NCBI GenBank assembly: GCA_030015575.1
Contig: CM057337.1
Location: forward strand, 335,182,583-335,246,582
Direction of reading: 5' to 3'
Length of the DNA: 64,000 nt
DNA from: Agapanthus africanus
Taxonomy: Eukaryota > Streptophyta > Magnoliopsida > Asparagales > Amaryllidaceae
Each line of letters begins with the position of its first letter. Positions within the stretch are counted from its first letter, which is position 1. The notes beneath the pieces were generated by a model. It ran no database searches, had not been told where the DNA came from, and saw only the letters and a list, made by a program, of their open reading frames with translations. Shown in pieces: positions 1 to 12,158 of the stretch. A program made the translations under genes and the position numbers.

Positions 1-1129
1 GCACCATATCTAATAGGGTGCGATTTCTCCGCTCCGATACACCGTTGTGCTGTGGTGTATAAGGAGGAGTAAGCTGAGAGAGAATCCCATTCTCTTTTAG
101 ATAATCTCTGAATTCGTTACTTAAGTATTCTCCTCCTCGATCAGATCGAAGGATCTTAATACTTTTGCCCGTTTGGTTCTCTACTTCTTGTTTATATTCT
201 CTAAATTTCTCAAAAGCTTCTGATTTGTGTTTCATCAGGAACACATATCCGAATCTAGAGAGATCGTCAGTGAATGTAATGAAGTACAAAGAACCATCCC
301 TGGCATGTGTAGACATGGGACCGCATACATCACTATGTATTAGTCCCAAGAGTTCGGTAACTCTTTCTCCGTGTCCAGTAGACGGAGTTTTGGTCATCTT
401 GCCTTTGAGACATGACTGGCAAGTGTCATAAGATGAAAATTCAAACGGATTTAAATATCCATCCTTATGCAACTTAGCTAGTCGTGTCGCATTGATGTGA
501 CCCAGTCTACAATGCCACAAGAAGGATTCGTTCAGTTCAGAACTCTTCCTCTTGTGTGTGTTTTGTAAATTGAGGACTGTATTTTGATTTAGAATGAATA
601 TGCCATTATGTAATGAGCCTGATGCAATCAACTTTTGATCTAGGAATATGTTCATAACATTATCCTGTACTACAAAATTATATCCTTCTTTACTCAATAA
701 AGAAACTGATATAATGTTGCACATCATATTCGGTATATAATAGCACTCATTCAGAATCATAGTATCACCACTTGGTAATACTAGGTGATATTCGCCAACT
801 GCTTTGGCTGCAACATTTGCACCAATCCCTACTTGAACGGAATGATCACCTTTTCCCAGTTCCCTACCTTTCCGTAGCCCATGTAACATCTTACATATAT
901 GGGATCCTGATCCGATATCTAATACCCAGGACGTAGGGTGAACTGAGAAACAGTTCTCAATTACAAACACACCCGAGGATGATGCATCATCATGCATGTT
1001 CTCCTTTTGGGCAGTATGAGAATCCAGATATTCTCCTGTTTCCTGTTCATTCTTATAACACTTATAAGATAGAACGGGTTCAACGTTCCCCTGCACAGTA
1101 TAACATGCGGGTTCGGTCAATACATCCAT
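1..1129 (-). CDS. Copia1-A pol, protease to integrase, runs off left edge
   Basis: The minus strand reads as one open frame from an ATG at 1129-1127 to the window edge, at least 376 codons. It also stays open back to the acceptor-like CAG at about 1166. In order I see a protease-type segment (SWVLD..GSGSHIC, about 890-935), the pre-integrase motif HCRLGHIN (about 493-518), the integrase core with the HSDVCGPM segment (about 315-340) and GGEY (about 129-142), and NGVSERRNRTLLD, which carries the catalytic glutamate, near 10-50. Copia order (integrase before RT) predicts RT and RNase H to the left. I see no gag or clear zinc knuckle ahead of the protease. It is the longest open frame in the window and looks whole in the part seen. 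Confidence 0.85.
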   Translation of the reverse strand, partial: MDVLTEPACYTVQGNVEPVLSYKCYKNEQETGEYLDSHTAQKENMHDDASSSGVFVIENCFSVHPTSWVLDIGSGSHICKMLHGLRKGRELGKGDHSVQVGIGANVAAKAVGEYHLVLPSGDTMILNECYYIPNMMCNIISVSLLSKEGYNFVVQDNVMNIFLDQKLIASGSLHNGIFILNQNTVLNLQNTHKRKSSELNESFLWHCRLGHINATRLAKLHKDGYLNPFEFSSYDTCQSCLKGKMTKTPSTGHGERVTELLGLIHSDVCGPMSTHARDGSLYFITFTDDLSRFGYVFLMKHKSEAFEKFREYKQEVENQTGKSIKILRSDRGGEYLSNEFRDYLKENGILSQLTPPYTPQHNGVSERRNRTLLDMV

Positions 1130-4024
1130 ATTATTATCTTTATTAGGGCATGAAATGGTCGCTACCTGGAGAGAGAGAGAGAAGAAAACACTTTAGCGTA
1201 AGCTCGTGCAAGATCAGATTGGTTTTTATCTTATCTAATCAGGATGGCTCCCACTGCTTTTTATCAAATCTTCCTTCAAACCCTAAAAGGAAAGACTAGC
1301 CGGGATTAATTACACACTATAAGTTCGCCAATCTTTCAGCCAGGCCAGTGTCGGTACTTTGAGGGAGGTCCCCCGTGCTTTCGCACGAACCTAATTAATG
1401 TAAACCTCGTTTTCCCAGAGGCGTAATCTCGTTAACACCTTTCTAGACACCTACTTGATCGGCTAATTGTAATGTGTAAAACTCTCCCAGGAGTAACTCT
1501 TACTCGCAGCGGGTATCGGGATCCAACTATCTCATAGAAGGTATGCAATCTCATTGCAAATTTCAACACTTGAAATTCCCGATAATATTTTGCCCCTAGC
1601 GTCCTATGACCTTGACGGAGGCCAAACAACCCATAGTCCGCTAGTCAAGTTCAACCCGTCATTTCCTGATTGAGTTAAACCCACCCGCACGACCCTTGAC
1701 GGAGGCCAAACAACGCCGTACGAATACCCTAATCCAATCGCATCATATGCTAGCAGATAAGCACTAGTTAGCTACCGTACACTACGCCTTGACGGAGGCC
1801 AAACTACCGCAGCACGAATACTAACTAGTACTTATATGAAATGACGGAGGGCTACGCAAGTTTTTCATAAAAACCATGAGCGTAATGAACTTGATATTGT
1901 TGTAGAATCAAATGAAGTTTTGAAATGGAGTGATTTTGAGGCTTTTCTAGTTTTGCTAAAGGGGTCACTCCCGGTGAAGGGATCGTCGGCCCTTTCCTCG
2001 TCGAATGAGATGCGGGATATATCATATATATCACTGTGCAAAGCAGAAACTATAGAAGCAATCAAAAGTCAAACCGAGTGTGTAGCATCTGCCAGTCATT
2101 GCTAAAGGAGTCACTCCCGGTGAAGGGATCTCGGTCCTTTCCTCATCGAATAAGGTGCAGGATATATCGCATATACCGCTATGCAAAGCAAGAACTGTAG
2201 CTACCCCTTTTTGTTTAAAATTTGATTCTACAACATCTTAGGTTTCTTTTCTTTCATTAATCACATTAATGAAGTCCCATCATTTAAGTACCTAAACATC
2301 ACAGATAGATATGACGTACACTTATGCCATCCGCATTCGCCTCGATGTCCCCTCGTGCAGCGTTAGGTTAGGTGACTAACGACAGAGCAGGGCAGGGCTA
2401 GTGCGGATGCAAAACATAAGTAACTTCTATATAATATATCATATATACTATATACTGTATCTATCACAGAACATCACATGATCACATCACAGATATCGCA
2501 GCAGAAAATATCATATGAAATATTGGATATACTAGAACGTCCGTGTTTTCAATACGAGCCAGTATAAAACACGGATTCCACGGCCGTGATGAATAGCCAA
2601 TCCCACACCCCTAGACCCCTACGAGAGCGGCAAGCAACCCTGCCAATTCTAGGGTTAGGAGACCCGGACTCGACTACTCGAGATGGTCTCCCACTGGACC
2701 CTAGAACCCAGTTACTTGTGCTCCCCTCCTTGGGTCTATCCTAATGCGGAAAAGTAAATAATATACAAAGGGTGACAGCTTCCGCAACCTGGAAGTGCCC
2801 CAATAAAAGAATATTACATACAAGTTTTTACATGAATGAAAATGAAAAACACTCATCTCACATAAAAACCCCCGGCTATTCAAACACGACAATCCAATAT
2901 AACATATCTAGCAACACATAACATCACATGTCATCAACGTAAGTAAATATGTCCATCCCAATTGTCGTTGACATATAGCAACGAAACCAGCGATATCACA
3001 TATTACACTTACGGTCACAGAAAAGAAAGTGTAAAACTACAACAGTTGGAATCTGCAACCTCTTTAGACATCGCATGCCTAATCAAATGAAATACTTAGA
3101 CATCACATGCCTAACAGTTATAAACCCCGCATTTTAGTCTCATTATCGAAAACTCTTTTCAATATCAAGTGAAACTAAACCGCTAGATTTATAACATTCA
3201 TTTAGTTATCTTATAACTGTTTGTGAATTCCAATTATTGTATCACATTCCAGATAAACTGAAAATGTTAAACTTTCCGATCGAACAGTCAAACACCCAAG
3301 TTTTCCCGATACAGCTCAACACATGAAATAAGTCTAACAACATTCAGTTCGTGCCTCAGTACCAACGGTCCAGCCGTAGAAGGGTCAAGCCAACGCCTCA
3401 CATGTGGCATGCCGTACTGCCCCAAACCCGAAGGTTCAAAGGGCAGTTCAAGACGGTCACATAATCGAGTTAAGGTTTGTTTTCTTCTAGAGGGTCCATT
3501 GCGCTACTTGCACTACTTAGAACGTCGTTAAACCATGGAAAAATCCAACTCTTGGAAATTTCCCGACATGGGAAAAATTGGGTATTTATATCCGGTCGAA
3601 CTTTTTAACATATTCTAAAAATTATCCGGAAAGCCATAAAGACAAAATCTGATACTCCGATCGAAACACCGAATCCCCAAAACAACCCCAGAAAATTCAA
3701 CTCTTGAATAAAATTTAAAAATACCCAGAGAACTCAGCACTGTTAAATAGGAATTACTGTGCAAATTGGTAGGGCTGACGTCATACTTTAGCCGTGGAAC
3801 CGCCGCATAAGCTAGGCTTATGCCGCGGTTCCGCCGCGCATGTGAGGGATCATGAAATAAATTTTGCGCCGTAATTCTTAGAATTTCCTACTGAGTTTTC
3901 TGCATATTTTTAATTTGTAAAAAACCCATTTTTTATAAAAATGTACAGAGAGCCGTTTTCGGGTTAGGGTTTTGGTTCGATCGGACTTCAAACGTCGTCT
4001 AGACTTCGCCTAAGGCTCTAGCTA
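1130..4024 (-). other. Copia1-A long leader
   Basis: About 2.9 kb lie between the primer site and pol with no recognised gag. From the primer side the leader holds a GC-rich stem-loop (3796-3832), a Gypsy-gag-like segment (about 3380-3540), an AT-rich stretch with GACCGTAAGTG (near 3010), a module with a GGAGACC/GGTCTCC stem-loop (about 2640-2700), a block with a CCGTTAG-type inverted repeat (about 2330-2410), two copies of a module with the core GCCGAGATCCCTTCAC (about 1960-2015 and 2105-2150), and repeated TTGACGGAGG motifs (1690-1860). It ends in a pyrimidine tract and CAG/GTAGCGACCAT (acceptor AG at 1166-1167). The same order recurs in D and C. Confidence 0.75.
3796..3832 (-). promoter_or_regulatory. 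Leader stem-loop of Copia1-A
   Basis: Arms 3796-3812 and 3816-3832 pair at 16 of 17 positions around a 3-nt loop. It lies about 190 nt after the primer site. The outer half (GGAACCGC/GCGGTTCC) is shared with other copies. The inner half (CATAAGC/GCTTATG) differs from B but stays paired. Position and shape suggest a packaging or dimer signal, which is inference. Confidence 0.7.
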
Positions 4025-4037
4025 GGCTCTGATACCA
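4025..4037 (-). other. Primer binding site, tRNA-iMet type (A)
   Basis: On the minus strand TGGTATCAGAGCC lies one base inside the LTR end at 4039, the usual position for priming minus-strand cDNA by initiator tRNA-Met. Confidence 0.95.
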
Positions 4038-4038
4038 C

Positions 4039-6259
4039 TGTAGGGTTCCTAGGCACTCTCAAGAGGTCTCACAAGGTATCAACCATGCCAATTTCAAATT
4101 TTACGGTGCCGAGAAACCCTAGACTAGATCGTTGACTAGAAATTTAGGCGAAAAACGAAACTAGTTAACAACTTAACTAAAGGAGAGAGGCTACAACCTT
4201 TGTAGATCCGGTTCTCCACTTCCTCAGCTCCACGTAGGCGTCCTCTCGCTGTCCATCTCGAATCCCGAACTCAAATGTCGGCTTCATCGGAGAATTGGGC
4301 GGACTAGGTCGTCGGCTTCGTGCCGAAGATGATCTACGTCGAGGCATCACAAGTTCAAGCTCCAACTTCACAAATTTGTGAAACTTGTGAAGGAAACACC
4401 CAAAACAACTTGGCAAGAGGTAGAGGGTGAAGAAATAGGAGGTGGGTTCACTTTAGAATTGGATTTCTCACTTTAGATCTCAAGTTGCCATTGATGGCAT
4501 CAAGCTTTCTATCTTGAAGAAGAAGGTCAAGAAGAAGAAAGAATATGATAAGTCTTTTTAAAATGAAAAGGAAAATCAATACTTATCATAATCTTAACCA
4601 TAGTTAAGTGTAGAGAATGAACTAGGGTTAGTTTAAATGGTTAGGGTTAAGCATGAGACAAGAATGGTGACTAAGTCAAAGCTTCATGAAGCTTCAATAA
4701 GAAACAAAGAAAGCCACCATTCTCATCTTTATCTTTTCCAAATAAATAAATGAACAAATAAATAAATAAATGAATATGCAAAACCCTAATCATCAAATTA
4801 ATCATGGTTTAATTCTATACACTTAACTAAATGATCAAGTATCATCAAACATGATACAAATATGTGCACAAAAGTATATCACATATACTTCTTGCACATC
4901 AAGTGAGAAAATCCATATAAAGTGAACTAATACTAGCTAATGTAAAGTAATATATCAAATATATAATTATACATTAAATCATTAAATCAACACTTGACTT
5001 AACGATCCGGTCATATCGCATATAACTGACTAGTATCCTATGTATCGGCTTATCGAATCAATCGTTGATTCGATATCTAAGTTATATCGAATATAACCAT
5101 TCGATACATTCATCGCGAGAATGGAATACGGTATCACATACACGCATTATTCTCGGTCCTGCACATATCTCATATGCGCTCCTATTTCGTTTCGCTTGAG
5201 CCAGGAAACCTCTGTGTAGGACTCTAAAGACTCGTCAATACGCCAGTAGCAGATGATGATCATATCAAGCACCTACAAGCCGCAAGCGGTCTGCTAAACG
5301 TAACGGCCATCCAGGTATTGAGCGATCAGAAGATCGACGAGCTAACCCGCTCACACTCCTGTGAATCCAACCAGTAACACTTACCGTACAGTCCGGTCTG
5401 TTCGTCTGATATGTCGCATATCAAGTCTAGGGGTGGTAAACGTCAGACCCCAATAACCGATAAGTCGTGCCGATGTGAGGCTCATAACGGGTCGAGAAAC
5501 TACTGGTAACACTTACCAGCAAATCTCTGATCAGCCCTGGCCAGGGACTTCCCTGTTACGGCCAATCAAGCACAGCGCAACATCAACCCCCAATACCGGG
5601 AGAGACGGAACCCCTCCTATCGCTCATTGCCTCAATGTGACTCGGGACTGTGCCCAAAGACCACCGTTTTGCATGCCCTCATGGACGTGGTAAGGTGGAG
5701 ATCAAAGCACAGTGGGAATCACACAAGACTCTATGACGATCTCGGGTCTACAGACTAACCTGCACAAGTGTCACCTGAGAACTGCCATCTAACGTGAGGT
5801 ATAATACCATCTGGGAGTTCTCGGCGAGTCCGTCCAGTGTACCCAGTCTCCACTGAGCACCCGTACACCATCTCTGATGTCAAACTCCAATGGATATGGG
5901 ATCATCCATCGCCCATCTCATGGGTCAAGAAGCGTATACGCTAGTCTACACTGGTATATCGATGCCCTGTCTCGATACACCCACGACTAGGGACCTTGAA
6001 GAATGTACTCATGGACTACCATGTCCCCACTAGTATGATCTGCATCATAGTCCAGGTAGTCAAGTACACATCCAAGGGCTTTACCAACATGTAACTATAA
6101 GACAGTTTAAAGAGACAAGTGTACATGTTAAGATCAAGAGTAACCAGATAGCATACTATCATATCGAGCAAGAAAGTCATCTCTATATATGTCTAAGCAT
6201 CCAATATAATATACATCATCTGTACAATACTGGCCTCTAGGGTATACATACAACTAACA
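4039..6259 (-). repeat. Copia1-A 5' LTR (2221 bp)
   Basis: In element sense it starts TGTTAGTTGTATGTAT at 6259 and ends GGAACCCTACA at 4039, next to the primer site. It aligns along its length with the LTRs at 7679-9848, 36533-38751 and 56290-58492. An AT-rich middle holds several short palindromes, including one at 5051-5075 with 11-bp arms (TATCGAATCAA/TTGATTCGATA). Small open frames inside it are not recognisable proteins. Confidence 0.93.
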
Positions 6260-7664
6260 ACATCAACACATAATATCTCATATCATCAACATAAGCAAGT
6301 ATGCGTATCCCGATTGTTGTTGATGTATAGCATCGAAGCCGGCGATACACCACATACTACGCTTATGGTCACAGAAAATAAAGTGTAAAACTACAACAGT
6401 TGGAATCCGCAACCTCCTTAGACATCGCATGCCTAACCAAATGAATTCCTTAGACATCGCATGCCTAACAATTATAAACCCCGCATTTTAGTCCCATTAT
6501 CGAAAACTCTTTTCAATATCAAGTCGGGCAATTCAAAAAGATTCCCGACATCCCGATCGAATGCTCGTTGCAAACTTTAGTAGACGGCCGCACCCCTGGA
6601 TGCCGTCGACGAAGTGCACTAAGGCGGAACACCGCTACCGCGAGCACCCGAACGAATGCTTTTGGCGACGGGGTTCTCCTACAGTCACTTGGTCGGGGCT
6701 TTGGGGCATGGCTGTCTGTTAAGTTTACCCGGCGAGTAACCGCGTACGCTACGTGATTGCGACGGACTTTTGATCACATCAAAATTCCGTAGCAACCGAT
6801 CATCTGAGACTAAATTGCTAGATTTATAACATTCAAATTAGTTATCTCATAACTACATGTGGATTCCAATTATTGTATCACATTCCAGATAAATAGACAG
6901 TGTTAAACATTCCGATCGAATAATCAAACACCCAAATTTTCCCCAATATATCTCAACACTTGAAATCAGTTTAAAAACATCCATCACATACCACAGTACC
7001 AATGGTCCAGCCGTAGAAGGGTCAAGCCAACGCCTCACATGTGGCACGCCGTACTGTCACAAACCCTAAGGTTCAGAGGCAGTTCAAGACGGTCACATAA
7101 TCGAGTTAAGGTTTGTTGTCTTCTAGAGGGTCCACCGCGTTACTTGCACGACTTAGAACGTTCTTAAACTCGAGAAAAAAATCCAACTTTTGAAAAAATT
7201 TCCGACAGGAGAAAAAGCGAGTTATTGATATTCGTTTGAACTTTTTAACAGTTTCTAAAATAATCCGGACAAAACTAGACAAAGTTAAAATATCTGATCG
7301 AATCAACGAGTCCCCAATACAACCCTAGAAAACTCAACACTTGAGTGGAATTAAAAAATTCCCAGAAAAAATTGCCAAGAAAGGACCTAAGAATAAATAC
7401 AAGAAATTCCAGGGACTAAGTCATAATTTTGGCCGCGGAACCGCCACCAAACCCTTGGTTTGGCCGCGGTTCCTCGGTCAAATAGTTGACTCAGTGGACC
7501 GTACTTCACCGTAATTCTTAGTTTTTCCTGCTTGTTTTTCTGAGCATTTTTTATTCTGAAAAAAATCACATTTTTAGAAAATGTACAGAGAGGGGTTAAT
7601 ATCGGGTATTCGGAGTTCGATCTGACTTTAAACTTCGTCTAGACTTCGCCTAAAGCTCTAGCAT
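6260..7664 (-). other. Copia1-B leader segment
   Basis: Leader sequence matching A from about 2910 to 4024 and C from about 63030 on. It includes the GC-rich block with an antisense open frame (6568-6756), the Gypsy-gag-like segment (about 6990-7140) and the stem-loop at 7437-7473. No coding gene is recognised. Confidence 0.75.
7437..7473 (-). promoter_or_regulatory. Leader stem-loop of Copia1-B
   Basis: Arms 7437-7453 and 7457-7473 pair at 15 of 17 positions with a 3-nt loop, about 190 nt from the primer site. The inner stem is CCAAACC/GGTTTGG, where A has CATAAGC/GCTTATG. Both strands of the stem have changed and pairing is kept. Confidence 0.7.
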
Positions 7665-7677
7665 GGCTCTGATACCA
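7665..7677 (-). other. Primer binding site, tRNA-iMet type (B)
   Basis: TGGTATCAGAGCC on the minus strand, one base inside the LTR end at 7679. Confidence 0.95.
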
Positions 7678-7678
7678 C

Positions 7679-9848
7679 TGTAGGGTTGCTAGACACGCGC
7701 ACAAGGGTCTACGAGGCATCAACCAAGCCCGATTAAAAAATTAGCCGTGCCGAACAGCCCGAAGTCGGATCTTTAAACTAGGGTTTAGGCGAAAACTAAC
7801 ATGTTAAACACTTTAACACTAAGTGAGAGGGATTACAACCTTTGTAGATCCGGTCCTTCACTTCTTAAGCTCCGTGTTGAGGTCTCTTCGCTGCGATCAT
7901 CGTGTTTCGGACTCTCGAGAAGTTCCACGAAGAGAAAGATGCAAGCTTGCTTCCGATCTTCGATACAAAGATGATCTACCTTGAAGTTTCATTAACACAA
8001 GCTAACACTCACTAAATGAAGTGAACACTCTCATCTAAAGGGCAAGGATAGATGAGGATGATGAAGTAGGATTTTTTCTCTCATTTGTTTTCTTATTCTC
8101 ACTCAATTTTCATCACAAAGCAAAAGCTAGAAAGCTTTTGCTCAAAGGAAGAAGGAAGTGGAAGATGAAACCTTAATCCTTTTGTGATGAATAATGAAAG
8201 ATAAAATATGATGAATAATGCAACCATGGTTGAATAAACCTTTGTAGAGAATTAACCAAGGATAGGGTTTGGGTTAGGTTAAGAATGAGTCACTTGAAAA
8301 TATCAAGCATAATATCTTTTTCAAGACAAAAGAAAAGCTTCTAGAATCAACTAGAAGTCTTAACCCTAATCCAAACCTTAATCATGTTTAAACTCCACTA
8401 AACATGTTGCATTAGTTATTATATCATGTTACAATATTATATATCACATATATAATATTTATCGTAACAAAATAAAATAATACATTTAACATATATCGCA
8501 TATATATCAATGTATTACCCGAGTGAGAAAAAGAATCTTTTAGTGAGCAAATATTAGTTAATGTAATTTAATATATCATATATATTATTATACATTAAAT
8601 TATCGAATCAACACTTGATTCGACAATCCAGCTATATCGCATATAACCGACTAATATTTATCCGTACCGATTCATCAAATCAACACTTGATCCGATAACC
8701 CGGCTGATATCAAATATCGTGAGAATTGAATATGGTATCTCATATCGTATTATCCTCGGTCTCGCACATATCACATATGTGCTCCTACTCCGTTTTGCCT
8801 GAGTCAAGAAACCTCTGTGTAGGACTCTAAAGAATCGTCAATACGCCGGCAGTAGGTGATGATCATATCAAACACCCACAAGCTGCAAGCGGTTAGCTAA
8901 ACATAACAGCTACCCAGGTATTGAGCGCTCAGAAGATCAACAAGTAAGCCTGTACATTCTCCTGTGAATCCAATCAGTAACACTCCCGTACAGTCCGGTC
9001 TCGTCGTCTGATATGTCGCATATCTCGCCTAGGGGTGGTAAACGTCAGACCCCAGTAGCTCGATAAGTCATGTCGATATGAGGTCTATAACAGTTCGAGA
9101 AACTACTAATAACACTTACCAGTAAATCTCAGTAACCGTGGCCTGGGATTTCCAGTTATAGCCAATCGAACACGGCGCAACATCAACTCCCTATACCGGG
9201 AGAGACGAATCCCCTCCTATCGCTCATTGCCTCCAAATGATTCGGGACTGTACCCAAAAGCCACCTTTTTGCATGCCCTCTTTGACGTGGTATGATGGAA
9301 ATCAAAGCACAGTAGGAATCACACAAGACTCTATGACGATCTCGGGTCAACAGACTACTTTGTACCAGTGTCACCGGAGAACTGCCATCTGACCTGAGGT
9401 ATAAAACCATCTAGGAGTTCTCGGCGAGTCCGTCCAGTGTACCCAGTCTCTACTGAGCACCCTACACCATCCTTGATGTCAAACACCGATGAATATGGGA
9501 TCATCCATCGCCCATCATATGGGTCAAGATGCGTATACGCTAGTCTACTCTGGTGTATCGATGCCCTATCTCGATACACCCTCGACTAGGAACAGTTATA
9601 GGATGTACTCGTCGACTACCGTGGCCCCACTAGTATGATCTCATCATAGTCCTAGTGGTCGAGTATATATCCTAAGGGCTTTATCAATATGTATATAGAG
9701 ACAATCAGAGTACATGTTAAGATAAAGTACAACCAGATAGCATACTATCATGTCGAGCAAGAAAGTCCTCCCTATATATGTCTTAGCATCCATTACAATA
9801 TACATCGTATATACAGTAATGGCCTCTAGGGCATACATATAACTAACA
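7679..9848 (-). repeat. Copia1-B 5' LTR (2170 bp)
   Basis: The boundaries follow the other Copia1 LTRs: TGTTAGTTATATGTATGCCC inward from 9848 in element sense, and the end next to the primer site at 7679. It lies between the B leader and the Gypsy2 fragment. The AT-rich palindrome region is at about 8590-8720. Confidence 0.93.
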
Positions 9849-10377
9849 TGTACCACCTTGTATATTCTTTGTATGTAGAGTACTCCATCTACTGTATCTA
9901 TTAGTACTGTTGTATATTGACCTAGAGACGAGACTATGAGATTTGTGGACTTTTTTTGCTGTATTTTGGGGTCGAGCTCACTTGAGTCGACATGCTGTTT
10001 TACTTGTGCTTCTTATGTTTATTTATACACATTGCTGATTTACATTGCGTGGGATTTGTGACCGCCTTGTGGCGAAGAGCTAGCTCCCGCTTGGGGATGC
10101 CCTATTTGTTGTATTCATATATATTCTTGTTGTACCCATTTTGGGGGCCAGTATTTACAAAGGAGACTCTGTCGAAATTTTCGGATAAATTGATATTGTT
10201 TTTAAAAAAGGCTTGATATGACTTATTTGATAAACTCACTTTCAATTGTTTAGTTTTTCTTCACTCTTCTGCTTTTTGGTTTTGATTTCTGGGCTTTGGC
10301 TTACTTATTTTACGGACGTCTTGAGACGTTTCGTAACTTAAGTGCCAGTCACATTCCGTACCATACGGGTCGTGACA
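9849..10377 (+). repeat. Gypsy2-I: 3' end of an LTR
   Basis: The first part aligns with 55688-55940 of the Gypsy2-II LTR. The last 277 bp continue to a typical Gypsy LTR end (GGGTCGTGACA) that also resembles the end of the Gypsy1 LTR. B cut it on the left. On the right it lies in the 5' LTR of G. The next five bases (GTACA) are the likely target duplication, whose partner lies outside the window. The 74-codon open frame at 9992-10216 has no recognisable domain. Confidence 0.8.
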
Positions 10378-11943
10378 GTACACTGGACGGACTCACCGGG
10401 AACATGCTAGTTGGTATTATATCAATTGTCAGATAGAGTTCCCAGGTGACATATGTATAAGTTAGTCTATCAACCTGAGATCGTCATTTATCTCGTGTGA
10501 GTTCTCTCTGTGCATTGATTACTACCCTACCATGGCTCAAAAGGGTCGTGCAAACAGGTTTTAGTTGGGTACAGTCCCGAGCCACATAGAGGCAGTGAGC
10601 GGATCGTCGGGGATTCGTCTCTTCCGGTATTGGGGGTTGATGTCGCGCGGTGCACGGGTGGCCATCACCAAAAATTCTTTTCCAAGGTGGATGAGAATTA
10701 CTGATTTGGATCAGTAGTTTCTTAGTTGGTGATGGGCTTCATACCGACACGAAATATCGTGTTATTAGGGTCTGACTTTATCCAACCCCTAGACTCGATA
10801 TGCGATACTTTTAGACGAACAGATCGGACTATACGGATATTGTCACAGACAGGCTCAGTAGGGGTTCAGATGAGTTTGCTCGTTGGCCTTCCTTTCGCTC
10901 AATACCTGGGTAGCTGTTACGTACAGCTAGTGCTACTGACGTGCTTGCAGTTAAACGCACTTCCAGCGTATTGACGAGTCTTTAGAGTCCCACACAGCGA
11001 GTTTCCTTGCTTCAGACAAAACGATGTAGAGGCCGTATGGTTTTACGGCAGGGTTCGATCATATACGTGCACTTGTGCACGTATCATGATTCAGACGGAT
11101 AATACTAGTTGGCTTTGGTTTAAGCCGGATTCTAGTATTATATTATTTGATTATTTTCTTCTTTTGGTATTCGTATTTTTCGAAATACGGATACGGGTAT
11201 GTATATACGGATGAGAGGTATTCTTGTAATTTATTAAAAGGTGCTTCTAGAAGAAGATACCTCATTTAGTTTTAAACATTTAGATTAAATGGTTAATAAG
11301 GTGAAAAGGATGAGGTGTTGTATGCATTTATTAAAGCATGGCTTTGTGGTGACTCATGGGGTGACTCATGTGGTGACTCATGATTACTATTGTGGCATGC
11401 TTGATATTTGCTTTGTGTTGTGAGATATTTATGAGGTTGGATAATCTTTTGGTTCACAACACTTAGCCATTTTCTTCATGGTTTGGCTTCACACAACACT
11501 CTCATCTCCTCATGTTTCTTCTTCTACCTCCACCCTAAAAGTCTCATGTGTTGAGAAACCTAGGGTGTTTGGAGACAATTAATCCATCATTAGACTCTAC
11601 ATCCTTTAGGATATCTAGTTTAGCGAACTAGGTACCCTATTTACCTCGGCTATGAGGTTGGAGCTCGAACTACAAATCCTCAGGTGGATTATTTTCAATG
11701 GAGGGAGACCGGAGGCCAAACTCGATCCATGGCGCCTCAAGGAGCTTGGGATGATGGTAGAAGACTGAAAGACTTGGTTCATTCGGTATAACACTTCTAT
11801 CACTTAGTTTAGCTCTTTAGTAGTTTGCTAGTTTAGGGTTTATGGTTCGGTCCGGCGGGTTTCGTTAGCGCCAAGTTTTTAAACTCCATTTTTTGTTCTG
11901 CATCGACCTCAGTAGATGGCCAGGGCACCGGCGAAACCCAACA
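10378..11943 (+). repeat. Copia2-G 5' LTR, 3' part
   Basis: Matches the LTR of H (41049-42964, opposite strand) from the middle to the end ACCCAACA. Near 11340-11390 it holds tandem GTGACTCATG-like repeats, which H also has near 41640-41690. Its first part is missing here because Gypsy2-I interrupts it. No protein is recognised. Confidence 0.85.
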
Positions 11944-11956
11944 TGGTATCAGAGCC
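11944..11956 (+). other. Primer binding site, tRNA-iMet type (G)
   Basis: TGGTATCAGAGCC directly follows the LTR end at 11943. Confidence 0.93.
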
Positions 11957-12158
11957 ACCCCATAAACCCTACTAGCTAGTTTGCACAAGGTTAAAATCTT
12001 AATCTACCAAAATTTCTGAATCGTTTTTCCAATTTGACATGCTTTCTGCCGATTTTCAAGCTTGTTCAAAAAAATCTTTCAGAGGGTCTTAAAAATACGT
12101 GCAGGCATTTCTAGAGGAGCACAAGAAATTTGAACACTTGAACCATCAAGTTGGCCGC

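Larger units (their letters stand above)
1..6259 (-). mobile_element. Copia1-A: Angela/BARE-like Copia element, 5' part in view
   Basis: A minus-strand Ty1/Copia element whose 5' LTR, primer site, leader and first part of pol are in the window. The rest lies beyond the left edge. The LTR start motif, the iMet primer site and the pol sequence place it near the Angela/BARE (Tork-type) lineage, which is inference from motifs. It is inserted in the leader of a second copy (B): the sequence on its right (6260 on) is Copia1 leader that matches this copy's own leader from about 2910. The part in view looks whole, so it may be the youngest Copia1 copy here. Its 3' LTR is not visible, so no age can be given. 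Confidence 0.9.
6260..9848 (-). mobile_element. Copia1-B: leader and 5' LTR, host of A
   Basis: A second minus-strand Copia1 copy, in view from its LTR (right end 9848) through the primer site to mid-leader, where A has inserted at 6259/6260. The remainder should lie to the left of A, outside the window. Its right flank from 9849 is Gypsy2 LTR sequence, so B went into a Gypsy2 element. The leader has the same modules as A plus a roughly 280-bp GC-rich block (about 6520-6805) that A does not have. Confidence 0.87.

Noticed and set aside
1690-1860. Repeated TTGACGGAGG words as a CRISPR-like array (also 33090-33300 and 61735-61935)
   Set aside because: The words are short, irregularly spaced and part of the Copia leader. 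There is no uniform repeat-spacer pattern.
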